The notes under the pieces: generated by a model
What the model saw: only the letters and a program-made list of their open reading frames with translations
The model's database searches: none
Told to the model about the DNA's origin: nothing
Assembly: GCA_949775045.1 (NCBI GenBank)
Contig: OX459097.1
Span: 7,023,685 to 7,087,684, forward strand
From: Metridium senile
Taxonomy: Eukaryota > Cnidaria > Anthozoa > Actiniaria > Metridiidae
DNA: 64,000 bases
Direction: 5' to 3'
Position numbers and translations under genes: made by a program
Shown here: one piece after another, positions 1 to 11,357 of the stretch
How the letters are laid out: every line of letters starts with the position of its first letter
Numbering within the stretch: position 1 is the stretch's first letter

Positions 1-217
1 TTACCCCATGGACCTAGGTGATCACTTTTTGCAGACTGTGCCTGTTGTACGTGCCTTTGTATGTCGAAGGAAAAGTAAAGTAAAGTAAACTAATTATTAT
101 GATATAATAAAGTATTTATAAATATTTTTTAATATATTAAGCCATCCATCTATAATTATGAGAAGTTCTTTTTCATTTCTACTGCGGCATATAAATTACC
201 AATGATTTGATTGACAG

Positions 218-3200
218 GCCATATGTGAACCAACCGTAATGTTTACCTATGGTCCACGGCAAGGCTTGGAGAGCTTTAGGACTGCTTTAGCTGACTTCCT
301 GAAGGGTCAATATGAAGATGACGTATCAAGGTAGTTGATAATCATGATGATGATGATAATCACTATGATGATGATAATAATAATAATGATATGCCTCATT
401 TATATAGCGGTATTCCCAAAGCTCATAGCGCTTTACAACTCTAGCATTATGAATATATATGTGGAGGATCATGAGTATGGCTAGTGAATTCCTGTGGGTC
501 TTATTAATATGAAATAAAAAAAATATTGTACACTTAGCAATATTTTCCACCCATTACTATAACTAGTATATTATTTTGAATGGAATGCACTAAGAATAAG
601 ATATAACTATTTATTAATATAATAATTTATATTTTTTTGTTACCCCGCGTACAGCAAAATTTTGACAAATTAAAAATGTTGACTTTTTGATTGGTAATCA
701 CTCTAGGATTGATCAGATAACATGTAGACATCACTCGGATAGTTTTAGGGATGTTTTGAAAAATATGGAAAATTGATCAAAATTGAGAATTTTTCGCCTA
801 CCGCCTAGGGTCAAATATTCCAATTATCTGACTAAATTGAAATTGTTGAAATTTTCATCTATTTTGATTGGTAATCACTCTAGGATTGATCAGATAACAT
901 GTAGACATCACTCGGATAGTTTTAGGGATGTTTTGAAAAATATGGAAAATTGATCAAAATTGAGAATTTTTCGCCTACCGCCTAGGGTCGAATATTCCAA
1001 TTTTCTGACTAAATTGAAATTGTTGAAATTTTCATCTATTTTGATTGGTAATCACTCTAGGATTGATCAGATAACATATAGACATCACTCACATAGTTTT
1101 AGGGATGTTTTGAAAAAAGTTGAAAAATGACCAAAAGAGACATTTTTTTCTAACCCCGCGTACAGCAAAAATGTCAATTTTTGGACAAATTGAAAATGTT
1201 GATTTTTGGATCTATTTTGATTGGTTATCACTTTAGGATTGATCAGATAACATATAGACATCACCCACATAGTTTTAGGGATGTTTTGAAAAAAGTTGAA
1301 AAATGGCCAAAATTGATAAATAAATATTTTACTTTAAACAATATGAATGAATAGTAGTGCATTCCAAGACCAAAGGGCATTGGGAGTCTCATTCATTTAA
1401 AATAAAAATAAAGGTACAGCCATATTTACTCCCTATTACTAACTATAGTATATTCTTTTCAATGGAATGCACTAAGAATAAAATAACTAATTATTAATAT
1501 ATATTTTACTTTGAACATAGTGCATTTCAGTCTTGGAATTGTCTAGGAATGTACTATTCAATCTTCAACGTTTTTTTAAATAGCTGTATGCTCTTTTATG
1601 TTTACAGTAATAACGTCATAGTAACAGGGGGTGCAACCCAGGCCTTGACTTTGATCTGCAATGTATTCTTTAAGAAAGGAGACACTGTGTTTATTGAGGA
1701 GCCTTCTTCCCCTAAAGAACTGAGTATTTTAACTGCTTTTGGACTAAACATCATACCAGGTAGGATTGTGATTCATTTATTCATTCATTTATTCATTTAA
1801 TCATTTATTCACAACAGTCATTTATTTTTTGGGTCATTCAATCAATCATTCAGTCTGTCATTCATTAAATCATTCATTTGTTCATTCATTTATTTCCCGG
1901 TCATTCAATCATTTGGTCTGTCATTCATTCATTCATTTGTTCATTTATTTATTCATTTAATCATTTATTCACTATTAACAGTCATTTATTTTTTGGGTCA
2001 TTCAATCATTCAGTCTGTCATTCATTAAATCATTCATTTGTTCATTCATTTATTTTCCCGGTCATTCAATCATTTGGTCTGTCATTCATTCATTCATTTG
2101 TTCATTCATTTACTCATTTAATCATTTATTCACTACAGTCATTTATTTTTTGGGTCATTCAATCATTCAGTCTGTCATTCATTCAATCATTCACTCATTC
2201 GTTCATTCAGCCACTCAATCATGCATGCAGATTTTAATTAAATGTATTATTTAACAAGCCATTAACCGATTATATGATTCAACACCCAAACAGTTATTTT
2301 AACATGATACATGTTTGCTTGATGTAGTTTCATTGGAAGAAGATGGTATCGATATCAATGAGCTTGATAACCAGTTATCAAAGGTCAAAAAAGATGAATC
2401 AAAGCCATTCTGTTCTGGACTGTTCCTGACGCCATGCTATCAAAATCCTACTGGAATATGTCTTAGCTCTGGTATGCTATATATAACTATTATTAAACTC
2501 ATTAATTATAGTTCATAAGAATTTGACAAATTAAATTATGCTGGGGCTGTATATTAGATACAAAATCGTCCTGATTTACATAAGTTTTAAATAGATTTTT
2601 TTCGGCCAGATTTACTTTTATTTTGACTCAATTTTAGAGTTACAAAGTTGGAGTTTCATAAGTACTATACAATATTCGCGTGTGATCTGTATGAGATATA
2701 CAATGACTCATCTTCGACTCACTGTTGCATATCTGAACAGATCGGCCACATATATTGTTTGTATTACATCAATAGTATAGACTAATACAATCCGATTCTA
2801 GTACCATCAGACATAGTCAAGACTGCAATAAAGTTAGTTGTGTTTGTCCCCTATAAAATGAAATGAAACGAACCGAAAAAATAATAATAAAACGAAACGA
2901 AGCAATTTGTGAAGCAAGTAAAAAAATGAGAATTATCTTTTGAATCCTCAGTTCCTGATCACTTGCCCCCACAAAATGACACCCTTTTTATTTTTGTTTT
3001 ATTCTCTCTTATTTCCCCAAATTTTACACGAAAACACCAAGGCAACGAGTTGAAGTTTGATCCAATAAAATTTTGACTGAGCGAGAATGACTTCACAGTC
3101 ATTTCTTATGAATTATACGTGAGTGTTTCGAAACTGTTATTATAATTATATAATTATTATAACTAAACAATTTTTAAATGATATATGATATAACTCTCTT

Positions 3201-6200
3201 GTAGAAAAGTGCCAGCAGCTTGTAGAGTTAGTAAGCAAGTACAACTGTCTGTGTATTTCAAATGATATCTACCAGTGCTTCTCCTATGACAAGGACAAAG
3301 CTCCATTTGGACCTCCTCCTAAAAGACTCATTTCTTATGACATAAGGTATATTTATTTTACTCCGACGAAGGGCTAAAGCTCGAAACGTCAGTAAAGTTA
3401 AGTCAACATTTTTTTACGGTGTCACAAATTTCATTATATTACCTATCATTTATATCAAACACCGACGCAGCCTAAACTAGTTTACTCGCTAGTTTCCATT
3501 CATTTTTTTTAGATAGGCTATTGATATACAGTGATATCTTCTTTTTTCAATATTTCCTTTACTGACGTTTCTTTTCTGTTTTTCATTTCTATTCTCATTT
3601 TTTCTGACACCCTTTCCGTCTTTCTTTCCTACCTAGGTTCCTCCCTCCCTTCCTCCCTTCCTTCCTTCCTTCCTTCCTTCCTTCCTTCCTTCCTTCCTTC
3701 CTTCCTTCCTTCCTTCCTTCCTTCCTTCCTTCCTTCCTTCCTTCCTTCCTTCCTTCCTTCCTTCCTTCCTTCCTTCCTTCCTTCCTTCCTTCTGTCCTAA
3801 CTTCCTTTTCTTCCTCACTACCTTCCATCTTTCTCTTTTCTTTCTTTTCTTGTTTTCTTCCTTTTTCTTCCCTTTCTTCCTTCACGTTATTACCTTTTCA
3901 TTCTCTATTATTTCTTTGACATTCTTTTATATTGTTTTAATGTAATGTAAATGTGATTTTAACTCACCTTTTTAATATTGAACAGGAGAGGATCTTCCAA
4001 AGGCGACACTCCATCAGGCCATGTGATTTCACTAGGGTCGTTCTCCACAATATTTTGTCCAGGGCTAGGAATGGGATGGGTAGAAGCATTACCAAATATA
4101 TTAGACTACCTTAAAGACAGGTATGCTCACTCAGAAACCTTTAGTAAATGTAGTTTCCACCCCCGTTTCAAATATCCCAAGCATGTTGTACCAACAATTT
4201 TGGAAATTAGTGAAGCTGAGTTGGTTCTTCAGCACGGTTTACGGAAACGGGAGGTCCAGAGATCTATCCCCACTGGCCTCATATTTGTCTCCACTAGTCT
4301 CCACTGTGCGTAGTTTCGAGTAGCTTTAAATACCCGTAAAATGAAGCATTGATGGAGAGAGGAGAGAAAAGCGCACCTCCGGCTCCCAGCTTACTTCTAG
4401 CTGAAGGAACTACCGATGATACTAAGGCTATCGGGGTCATTGTGAACTGGGTGACTTTTCACCCCCCCCCCCCCCCCCTTTTCTTGCAGTAAAGTCCCGT
4501 TTTAAGAAAAACGGGCACATTACGATCTTTGCGCTCTTGTGTCTGCCGTTATCTGCCAAAAGGATATTAAAGTTCACCCCCCCCCCCCCCCTGTCAAATT
4601 TCTGGATCCGCCCCTGATTTGATGAATCTATAAAAACAGCTGTGCGCCGTCTCATCAACAAATGATTTGTACAGTTTTTACCCCTAAAAGTTACGACGAA
4701 CATCCAGTCCGGTCTTTTAAATATAAGTTCCTTTCCTGGGAAATCAAAATTGAAACACAGTGCGCATGCTTGCGTCCAACTTTGTTGAATAAAGGCGTCT
4801 ACCTTGTATCAACAAATGATCTGTACAATGTTTACCCTGTAAGGTGCGTCAAGCATCACCCCTCTCAGGGATTGTTTTTAATGGGTAGCGTAGTAGTTAA
4901 CCTCTCGCCTCTCACCACTATCGTTCAAGTTCGAGTCCCGCATCTGACATGGAATATATGTGAATTGAGTTTGATTGGCGTGTTATTCTCTCCCATATCA
5001 CGAGGGTAATATATGGTTCTCCGGTTTTTCCTCCCCTAACAAAAATCAACTTGTGATTTGAGTGTTGTGTGATAAAATTACTAAATGTGGTGGTAGTGAA
5101 TGTACATGTAATATAAGGGTGTCAGAAACATAGTTATACAATGGTTTCAAGTGGCATACCCTGGAATTTCCCACGAGTCACTTGTATTTTCTAGTATACA
5201 CGAGCCTTGAACCTTGAGACGAGTGTATGCAAAGAAAATACTCCGACGAAGGGCTAAAGCTCGAAACGTCAGTAAAGTTAAGTCAACATTTTTTACGGTG
5301 TTATAAACTTCATTATATTACCTATCGTTTATATCAAACACCGACGCACCCTATACTAGTGTAATATTCACTGTATGTCACGAGAAAACATTGTATAACT
5401 ATTTTATCCCACATCATATAAAATAAAGAGAACCCACAATGTCTCATGGGAAGAAGCAGTTGAATACCGCCGAATATACAACGGATTTCAAGTATTCTGA
5501 TTGGCTGTATTTTATATGATATGAGATACATAAATATTAGCCACTGCTTCGACTCTTCTCATATCGACGTAAAATAACCAAAGAACAAGAACAACCAAAG
5601 AACCTTCTCCTATGCAGCACCAAAACTCTGGAACTCCCTACCTCAAAACATTCAAAATTGCAAATCACTGAAACAATTTAAAACTGAACTGAAAACATTC
5701 CTATTCCGTCAAGCTTTTAACTGTCACTCAATCTAAAACTACTAAATAATTTTTACTTTTTCTTTTTCTTTTTAATTATGTAAACGCATTGAGCTTTAAA
5801 TGCGTCCAAAGAACTATATTATTATTATTATTATTATTATTAAAATTTAATTGTTTTCTGTTTTTGTGCAGTCCGTTTGTGCGCCATAGTGGTTGTTCTC
5901 AGCAATACTTGGCCGGTATCATGGAGAGCATTTTAAGTCTTGGTTTACTTAAGGATTCCTTTGAATCACTACGACTTACTTTCCATGTAAGTACTGTCAT
6001 GTACAAATAACTGTATTTAATATCCCTATTGATAGTTCATATACAAAGTATTTTTAGCAGTGTTACATTAAGCCGGACAAACGGCTTCAACATTTGATTC
6101 AACATCATTTTGATTTTGTTGAACGCTGTAGAATGGTTGTTGAACGATGTTGAATGTAGAGCGGACAAACGGTTTCAACATTTATATACTTCAACATCTA

Positions 6201-9200
6201 TTCGATTTTGTTGACTGGTAATGTTGAAACTGTTTGCCACCCCCTTTCAACATTGTTGATACGTGTTACGTATTAAAAAGACCTCTAAATGCGCATGCGT
6301 GCACTCAACGTTAACAATGTTGTAGCTTACCCTGTACAAATGCATTTGTTCTTCTTTTGACGACAAATCGTTTTGTATTGCGCACTATTCATTCACAAGT
6401 TTCTAATGATTTCTTGCGCGCATGTATAATATAGCATTTTTGCATGCTACTTACATTAAAATAATGCATTCTGTGTTTACCAACAGACCCGATTGGAACG
6501 TCTTTGCGAAGCGGTCACTGAGAACCTGCCACAATGCACATTTACCAAACCAAAGGTACAAATCAATTAGTTTCCAGGTTGGAAGATACATTACTTATTT
6601 AATAAAAAGGGCTTCGACGATCAGTGAGAGATACTCAAAATATCAAAAAATTGTTACGAGTTCCTCGCCTAAGCCTCGTTAGTATTTTGTTTATTCTTTT
6701 TTCACCCCACATCAAATACAGCCAATTAGAATGCTTGAAAGCCGTTGCATATTCGGCGGAATTCAACTGCCTCTTCCCATGATACATTGCGGTTTCTCTT
6801 TATTTTCTATGATGTGGGGAAAAATAGTTATACAATGTTTTCTCAAAAATATCCCACTCGTTACTTGTATTTTCTTTGCATGCACACTCGCCTGAAGGCT
6901 CGTGTATACTAGAAAATAAGTGACTCGTGAGATATTCCACGGTATGCCACTTGAAACCATTGTATAACTAGTATGTATGTATTTAGTACAGCTAACCCTA
7001 ACGGTAAAACAAGGAATGCACTTATAAAGAAACAAAAAAATGCTACAGATTTTATCTCCACTCTTCAACTAATTTATCTACAATTGAGGCTGTGAAGTAA
7101 TAGACTCGAAACTGGCCTATTCAATCTAGCCTCCTCCGCAGGCAACCCTTTCGTTTTCCTTTCCCTCTCATGGGATCTCTTTGTCATTTGGAAGCCAAAT
7201 AAAAGAAGAAGAAAAAAGAAAACGGAGCGGAGACGCATGCTGAGGAGGCTATATTCAACCCACCTCGGTTATAATTATTCATGACTAGACGAAGCAGTTT
7301 TTAAATAATTATATATTTACATTTTAGTTTAGAAAATGTGACTTATGACCCAATCGAAATATACTAGCTATACCCTCTATTGTTCATTGACCAGCTAACC
7401 TCGTGTTCACGTTGGAACATGGAGTTTTCACATGTATGAGAGGCTAGTCAGACAAGAAGAATAGTTATTCAAATAGTCCCTTTGCAGTTCCCTGCACCAT
7501 CTTAAAAGGTAGACGGGACTTTAAGCCTGCGTCACATCCGGACATTTCTCGGTTAACCAAGAAATGTTCGGATGTGACGCAGGCTGCCGGGACTTTTACA
7601 TCAAAGCAAAACGAACGTTGAGCTTGCAATGATAGGGGCACGTGAATAAATTGTTCCGGCAAGGTGTTAAAACGTATCAATCATTGCAAACTCAATGTTC
7701 GTCTCGCTTCGATGTAAAGGCACAGCTACTTTTCAAGATGGGAACGTTACTGTGAAGATTACTATCGGTCGCCATATTTCAGTGTAGAAAGTTTAACTTA
7801 ACATCGTATATTTTTTCTCCAGGGTGGATATTGTCTTTGGCTATCTTTACCAGCTTCGATTGATTCTCGAGGTAATCATTTAATATAGTGATTCCTGATT
7901 ATTCAAGGCTGTTTATAGAGTACTAAAGTGAATACGTCACCTTTTGTCAGTTGTCAAGGAAACTTGTTCCAAACTAATGTCGATCAACCGTATTTCTTTT
8001 GTTCCTCTATAGAAATGTGTGCTGAAAAGTTACTGTTTGGAACCGGAATCCATGGCAACTGACGTCACACTTTAGCACTCTATTCTCATATATTTTACCA
8101 TTACTCCAAACTGAACAAATATTTGACATATCAACGCTTTTGTTTTAGATTTGCTCAAGCTTTGCAAAGAAAAGTATCAGGTTGATTTTGTACCTGGAAA
8201 TGAGTAAGTCTGCTTTTATTTTCTACCTATAAATATCTATCTTTCTTGCTGCCCATATTTCTGCCATTCTTTCTCCATGCCTGCCTGGCTCGATCTGTTT
8301 GTCGCTCAGTAACTTTGTCTATTTAATTGTCTTTTTGTCTATTTGATTTGTCTCTTTATATGAAGGTTTGTCTCTTTTATCTGAAATGGCGTGCCTGCCT
8401 GTCATTCTATGTTTCTCTTTTGAATGGCAGTCAGTCTGCCTGTCTTTTTATCTGTTTGTCTATTGATTGGTCTTCCTGTTATTTCCTTCTGTCTTTCTGT
8501 CTAGCTGTTTGTCTGTCTGTTCGTTTGTCTGCTTGCTTGCTTTCTCGTTTGTTTGTTTCTCTGCTTGCTTGCTTGTTTGCTCGTTTGTTTGTTGTTTGTT
8601 TGTTTGTTTGTTTGTCTGCTTGCTTGCTCGTTTGTTTGTTCGTTTGTTTGTTGTTTGTTTGTCTGCTTGTTCGTTTGTTTGTTCGTTTGTCTGCTTGCTT
8701 GCTTGTTTGTCTGCTTGCTTGCTCTGTTGTTTGTTTGTTTCTCTGCTTGTTTGCTTGCTTGTTTGTTTGCTCGTTTGTTTGTTGTTTGTTTGTTTCTCTG
8801 CTTGTTTATTTGCTCGTTTGTTTGTTGTTTGTTTGTTTGTCTGCTTGCTTGCTTGCTTGCTCGTTTGTTTGTTCGTTTATCTGCTTGTTTGTTGTTTGTT
8901 TGTCTGCTTGTTGGTTTGTTTGTTGGTTTGTCTGCTTGCTTGCTTGTTTGTTTGCTTGTTTGCTCGTTTGTTTGTTGTTTGTTTGTTTGTCTGCTTGCTT
9001 GCTCTTTTGTTTGTTCGTTTATCTGCTTGTTTGTTTTTGTTTGTTTGTTTGTCTGCTTGCTTGTTTGTTCGTTTGTTTGTTTGCTCGTTTGTCTGCTTGC
9101 TTGTTTGTTTGCTTGTTTGTTTGCTTGCTTGTTTGTTTGTCTGTTCGTTTGTCTGCTTGTTTGTTTGCTTGTTTACCCGTTTGTTTCTTGTTTGTTTGCT

Positions 9201-9655
9201 TGTTTACCCGTTTGTTTGTTGTTTGTTTGTTTGTTTGTCTGCTTGCTTGCTTGCTCTTTTGTTTGTTCGTTTATCTGTTTGTTTTTGTTTGTTTGTTTGC
9301 TTGCTTGTTCGTTTGTTTGTTTGCTCGTTTGTCTGCTTGCTTGTTTGTTTGCTTTCTTGCTTGCTTGTTTGTCTGTTCGTTTGTCTGCTTGTTTGTTTCT
9401 TGTTTGTCTGCTTGCTTGTTTGTTTGTTTGTTTGTTTGTTTGTTTGCTCGTTTGTTTTTTGTTTGTCTGCTTGTTTGTCTGCTTGTTTGAACAGTTTCTG
9501 TTGACGTTCGCAGGTTCTCCACCACTTCTTCAAAGTTCACAAATAATCTAAGATTAAGTGCATCACGATTTGGGGATCAGACTCTACTCAAAGCAATAAC
9601 ACGACTAGGCGAAGCGTTAAAACAATTACTACAAGAAAAGAAACAAGAATCATAG
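218..9655 (+). CDS. PLP-fold aminotransferase-like protein, 5' partial, catalytic lysine missing
   Basis: Fold-type I aminotransferase of the 2-aminoadipate/YER152C-like group, read through ten exons: 218-330, 1608-1759, 2328-2471, 3205-3346, 3986-4120, 5872-5986, 6487-6555, 7823-7871, 8149-8203 and 9514-9655. All introns are GT-AG and phases join cleanly, giving 371 residues plus stop; the N-terminus lies left of the window. Visible family motifs in order: TYGPRQG, GGATQAL (phosphate cup), EEPSSPK, CYQNPTG (Asn near PLP O3'), NDIY, SLGSFSTIFCPGLGMGW, and the substrate-carboxylate Arg in NNLRLSAS. In the family these read DDxY, SFSK and PGLRxGW. Here the pyridine-binding Asp is Asn, the Schiff-base Lys is Thr (ACA) and the phosphate-binding Arg is Gly (GGA). 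Reading frame and splice sites are intact, so this is either a pseudoenzyme or a young pseudogene. Family assignment is firm; the substrate is unknown. Confidence 0.85.
331..1607 (+). repeat. Intron with four copies of a 177-bp tandem repeat
   Basis: Intron of the aminotransferase gene. A unit beginning GATTGGTAATCACTCTAGG recurs at about 689, 866, 1043 and 1219 (spacing 177, 177, 176). The middle units are almost identical and the last is more diverged. An ATG/ATA-rich stretch lies at 331-390. No other coding signal is seen. Confidence 0.85.
1770..2225 (+). repeat. ATTC/ATTT tetranucleotide repeat with a longer period
   Basis: Intronic array of CATT/TCAT/TTCA words. It also repeats at a larger scale: a segment around GGGTCATTCAATCATTCAG recurs three times. 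Open frames rich in H, S, F and I here are products of the repeat. Confidence 0.85.
2472..3204 (+). other. Intron with no recognisable element
   Basis: AT-rich intron between two aminotransferase exons. Donor GTATGC, acceptor CTTGTAG. No repeat, RNA gene or coding signal recognised. Confidence 0.6.
3351..3480 (+). repeat. Dispersed repeat (CTCCGACGAAGGGCTAAAG family)
   Basis: The 120-bp sequence that starts CTCCGACGAAGGGCTAAAG and ends near ACACCGACGCA recurs at 5241-5350 in the same orientation with few differences. Similar sentences (gaagggctaa..gaaacgtcag) are common in the 3' parts of invertebrate retroelements, but I cannot name the family. Confidence 0.7.
3637..3792 (+). repeat. (TTCC)n microsatellite
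   Basis: Almost uninterrupted TTCC tetranucleotide array of roughly 37 units in the fourth intron visible in the window. It continues into impure TTTC-rich sequence to about 3880. The open frames LPSF and KEGR on the two strands are repeat translations. Confidence 0.95.
4440..4613 (+). repeat. hAT-like MITE fragment with poly-C tracts
   Basis: Ends in GGATCCGCCCCTG, the same terminus as the complete element at 12046-12352, and contains two poly-C runs (about 4460-4478 and 4577-4591). A matching left terminus was not found, so this is treated as a fragment. Confidence 0.5.
4881..5105 (+). repeat. tRNA-derived SINE, copy A
   Basis: Starts with a tRNA-like head: A-box-like GTAGCGTAGTAGTT and B-box-like GTTCGAGTCCC. 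A body follows with CTCTCCCATATCACGAGGG, CCGGTTTTTCCTCC and AAAAATCAAC. Copy B at 47251-47462 has the same head-body order, which supports a SINE family rather than a chance tRNA resemblance. Confidence 0.75.
5130..5540 (+). repeat. MITE, interrupted by a second repeat
   Basis: Reverse-complement relative of 6700-6975: ends near TAGTTATACAATGGTTTC on one side and GATTGGCTGTATTTTATATG on the other. The dispersed repeat also seen at 3351-3480 is inserted at about 5240-5355. Confidence 0.65.
5599..5736 (+). pseudogene. LINE reverse transcriptase C-terminal fragment
   Basis: An open stretch encodes RTFSYAAPKLWNSLPQNI followed by a KTFLFRQAF block and a stop, the recognisable C-terminus of CR1/L2-type LINE polyproteins. 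A short 3' tail follows and ends in (ATT)n at about 5818-5842. No upstream reverse transcriptase domain is present, so this is a 5'-truncated dead copy inside an intron. Confidence 0.8.
6070..6240 (+). repeat. MITE with GTTGAA/TTCAAC-rich inverted ends
   Basis: GGACAAACGGCTTCAACATT near the left end mirrors AATGTTGAAACTGTTTGCC near the right. A related sequence lies at 50430-50590 in the first intron of CE-3. Confidence 0.55.
6700..6975 (+). repeat. MITE, inverted relative of 5130-5540
   Basis: Carries the same blocks as 5130-5540 in reverse order and orientation, ending TGCCACTTGAAACCATTG near 6970. Here it is not interrupted by the second repeat. Confidence 0.65.
7470..7765 (+). repeat. 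Hairpin MITE holding the left duplication breakpoint
   Basis: Long imperfect palindrome. Left arm blocks (ACCATCTTAAAAGGTAG, then AACGAACGTTGAGCTTGC) are mirrored by right arm blocks (CAATGTTCGTCTCGC, then AGCTACTTTTCAAGATGGG). A smaller hairpin with arms AGCCTGCGTCACATCCGG lies inside the left arm at 7524-7585. Similarity to the second copy of the duplication begins at 7674, between the arms. Confidence 0.8.
8300..9490 (+). repeat. 1.2-kb TTTG/CTTG/TCTG degenerate microsatellite
   Basis: Last aminotransferase intron, made almost wholly of tetranucleotides TTTG, CTTG, TCTG and CTCG in changing order. Because the unit is four bases long, all three frames stay open and translate as LVCLFVCL-like strings. 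The same array in the duplicate (30060-31026) is about 220 bp shorter. The long open frames are not genes. Confidence 0.95.
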
Positions 9656-9696
9656 TATCAAGCTATTTTAGGAAGTCATGAGGTTGTAATAACAGT

Positions 9697-9702
9697 AATA
9701 AA
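9697..9702 (+). promoter_or_regulatory. Candidate polyadenylation signal AATAAA
   Basis: Canonical AATAAA 42 bases after the aminotransferase stop codon, conserved at 31221-31226 in the duplicated tail. Confidence 0.5.
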
Positions 9703-9719
9703 TAGTTGAATGTAATCTT

Positions 9720-10200
9720 GAAAGGAATGATGATGGTGGGAATGAAGACGATGATGATTAACATGAAAGAGGTCATGATGGTACTGAATATTAACGGGAA
9801 CGATGATGGTGGTGAAGATTATGATTATGATTGTGAAGGTGTTAAATGTTAAGATAATTATTCTGACGACCTTAATGATGATGGTGATGATGAAGATGAT
9901 TATTATGAAAAGATTAATGGTGGTCATGTTGGTAATGATAAAATCATGAGGATGATATTGGTGATGATTATTATATTGGTGATGATGATGATGGTGATGA
10001 TGTTCTTGATGATATGTTGTATTGTTGAAGAAGATGATGATGATGTTCTTGACTATATGTTGTATTGTTGAAGATGATGATGATGAGGTTGTTGATGATG
10101 ATGATGTTGACGTTGACGATTGTAAAAGGTAATATTGCTGGTCCTGATGATGGTAATATCGATGATGATGATTGTCAATAAAATGAAACTTAGGGTAACA
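9720..10200 (+). repeat. GAT/GATGAT-rich spacer
   Basis: Low-complexity GATGAT sequence between the convergent aminotransferase and CE-1 genes. Duplicated at 31245-31690. Shorter relatives with the phrase GATTGTGAAGGTGTTAAA occur at 56465-56600 in the 3' flank of CE-4. Confidence 0.8.
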
Positions 10201-10289
10201 ATAGTGATGATAATTGTTACCTAGGGCGATCTAAACATGATACAAATAAGCTTAAAACTGATAAAGTACAATAATGACTTCGTTCTGAT

Positions 10290-10830
10290 TATATTTCAGA
10301 TTCGATCTCTGCCATTTAAAAGCTTTTCTACAATGATATGCTATATTCTATATCGTAGCTATCAATCAATCAATAACTTTATTAAAGCCTCAAATCTTCT
10401 AGCTTTACACAAGCGTAACACTAATCGGGGAGAATGTTTATGAATGTAAAGATCCTACAGCGTTATTAGATTACGAGGTCAAATCATTCCACTTGATTGC
10501 CTTCTCGTTGTAAAAAAAGAGTGATCTCCTAATGTATTTAAAGCAGCCAGGTTATTCCAATGGACAGCAGAAGAATCACGAAACCTGTGAAATCAATAAT
10601 TAAAAAGAATATCAGAAGAGTGCAATGACATTTGATAAATGTTATGCGCCGCTGGTATTGATGCCTCTTTAAATTGGGGTATGGACCAAGACCACGGTCT
10701 AGCTCTAGATCACAGTCACTGTCACCGAGTCGGTTTTTACCTGAAACATTTGATTCCCCTTTTATCTAATGATATTGTGTTTCGTAAAGACTTACTGGAC
10801 GCTTTGCTTGACGGTATCAATACATGACCA
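10290..10830 (+). repeat. 3'-flank block shared by esterase units
   Basis: Contains ATTCGATCTCTGCCATTTAAA at its start and AAGCAGCCAGGTTATTCC at about 10541. The two landmarks appear in the same order 3' of CE-3 (43621, 44424) and CE-4 (56624, 57212), and in the duplicate 3' of CE-2. The open frame at 10639-10827 has no recognisable product. Confidence 0.65.
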
Positions 10831-10929
10831 ATTGTTTCAGCCATTTGTCCCTTTACCTATAATTCATACCAACCGAATCCTCGTATTCTGATAGGAGGAG
10901 CTCGAGACTAACACACAATCAAATATTAT

Positions 10930-11270
10930 TTCTTCATAGCATTTCACAGTTCTTTTCTAATTGTTTCAGCCATTTCCCTTTTATCTACATTTCCCAGTAA
11001 TCAGGTAATTTATTTCTCCAATAGCATTTTACAGTTCTTTTCTCATTGTTTCAGCCATTCCCCCCTTTATCTACATTTCCCAGTAATCAGGTAATTTATT
11101 TCTCAAATAGCATTTCACAGTTCTTTTCTAATTGTTTCAGCCATTCCCCCTTTATCTACATTTCCCAGTAATCAGGTAATTTATTTCTCCAATAGCATTT
11201 CACAGTTCTTTTCTAATTGTTTAAGCCATTCCCCCTTTATCTACATTTCCCAGTAATCAGCCATTCCCCT
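10930..11270 (+). repeat. Tandem repeat of about 88 bp, four units
   Basis: Unit runs from ATAGCATTTCACAGTTC through CCCTTTATCTACATTTCC to CAGTAATCAGG. Four units here; a comparable array at 33340-33600 in copy 2 has about three. Confidence 0.8.
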
Positions 11271-11357
11271 TTTATCGGCTATATTTCCCAGTAGTTTCTT
11301 CTAGATACTTTCTATCCTTAAGTCATGTTTTGGCCTTGTTATCCCTTTCAGTTCCGT

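Noticed and set aside
3531..3885. Open frames with LPSF and KEGR repeats
   Set aside because: Both strands of a (TTCC)n array.
8327..9551. Three overlapping long plus-strand open frames rich in L, V, C, F (also 30190-31087)
   Set aside because: Translations of a tetranucleotide microsatellite; open in all frames and lying inside an intron with good splice sites.
10639..10827. Open frame with HSHCHR motif
   Set aside because: Short, shared only with the recent duplicate, and in a spacer made of repeat remnants.
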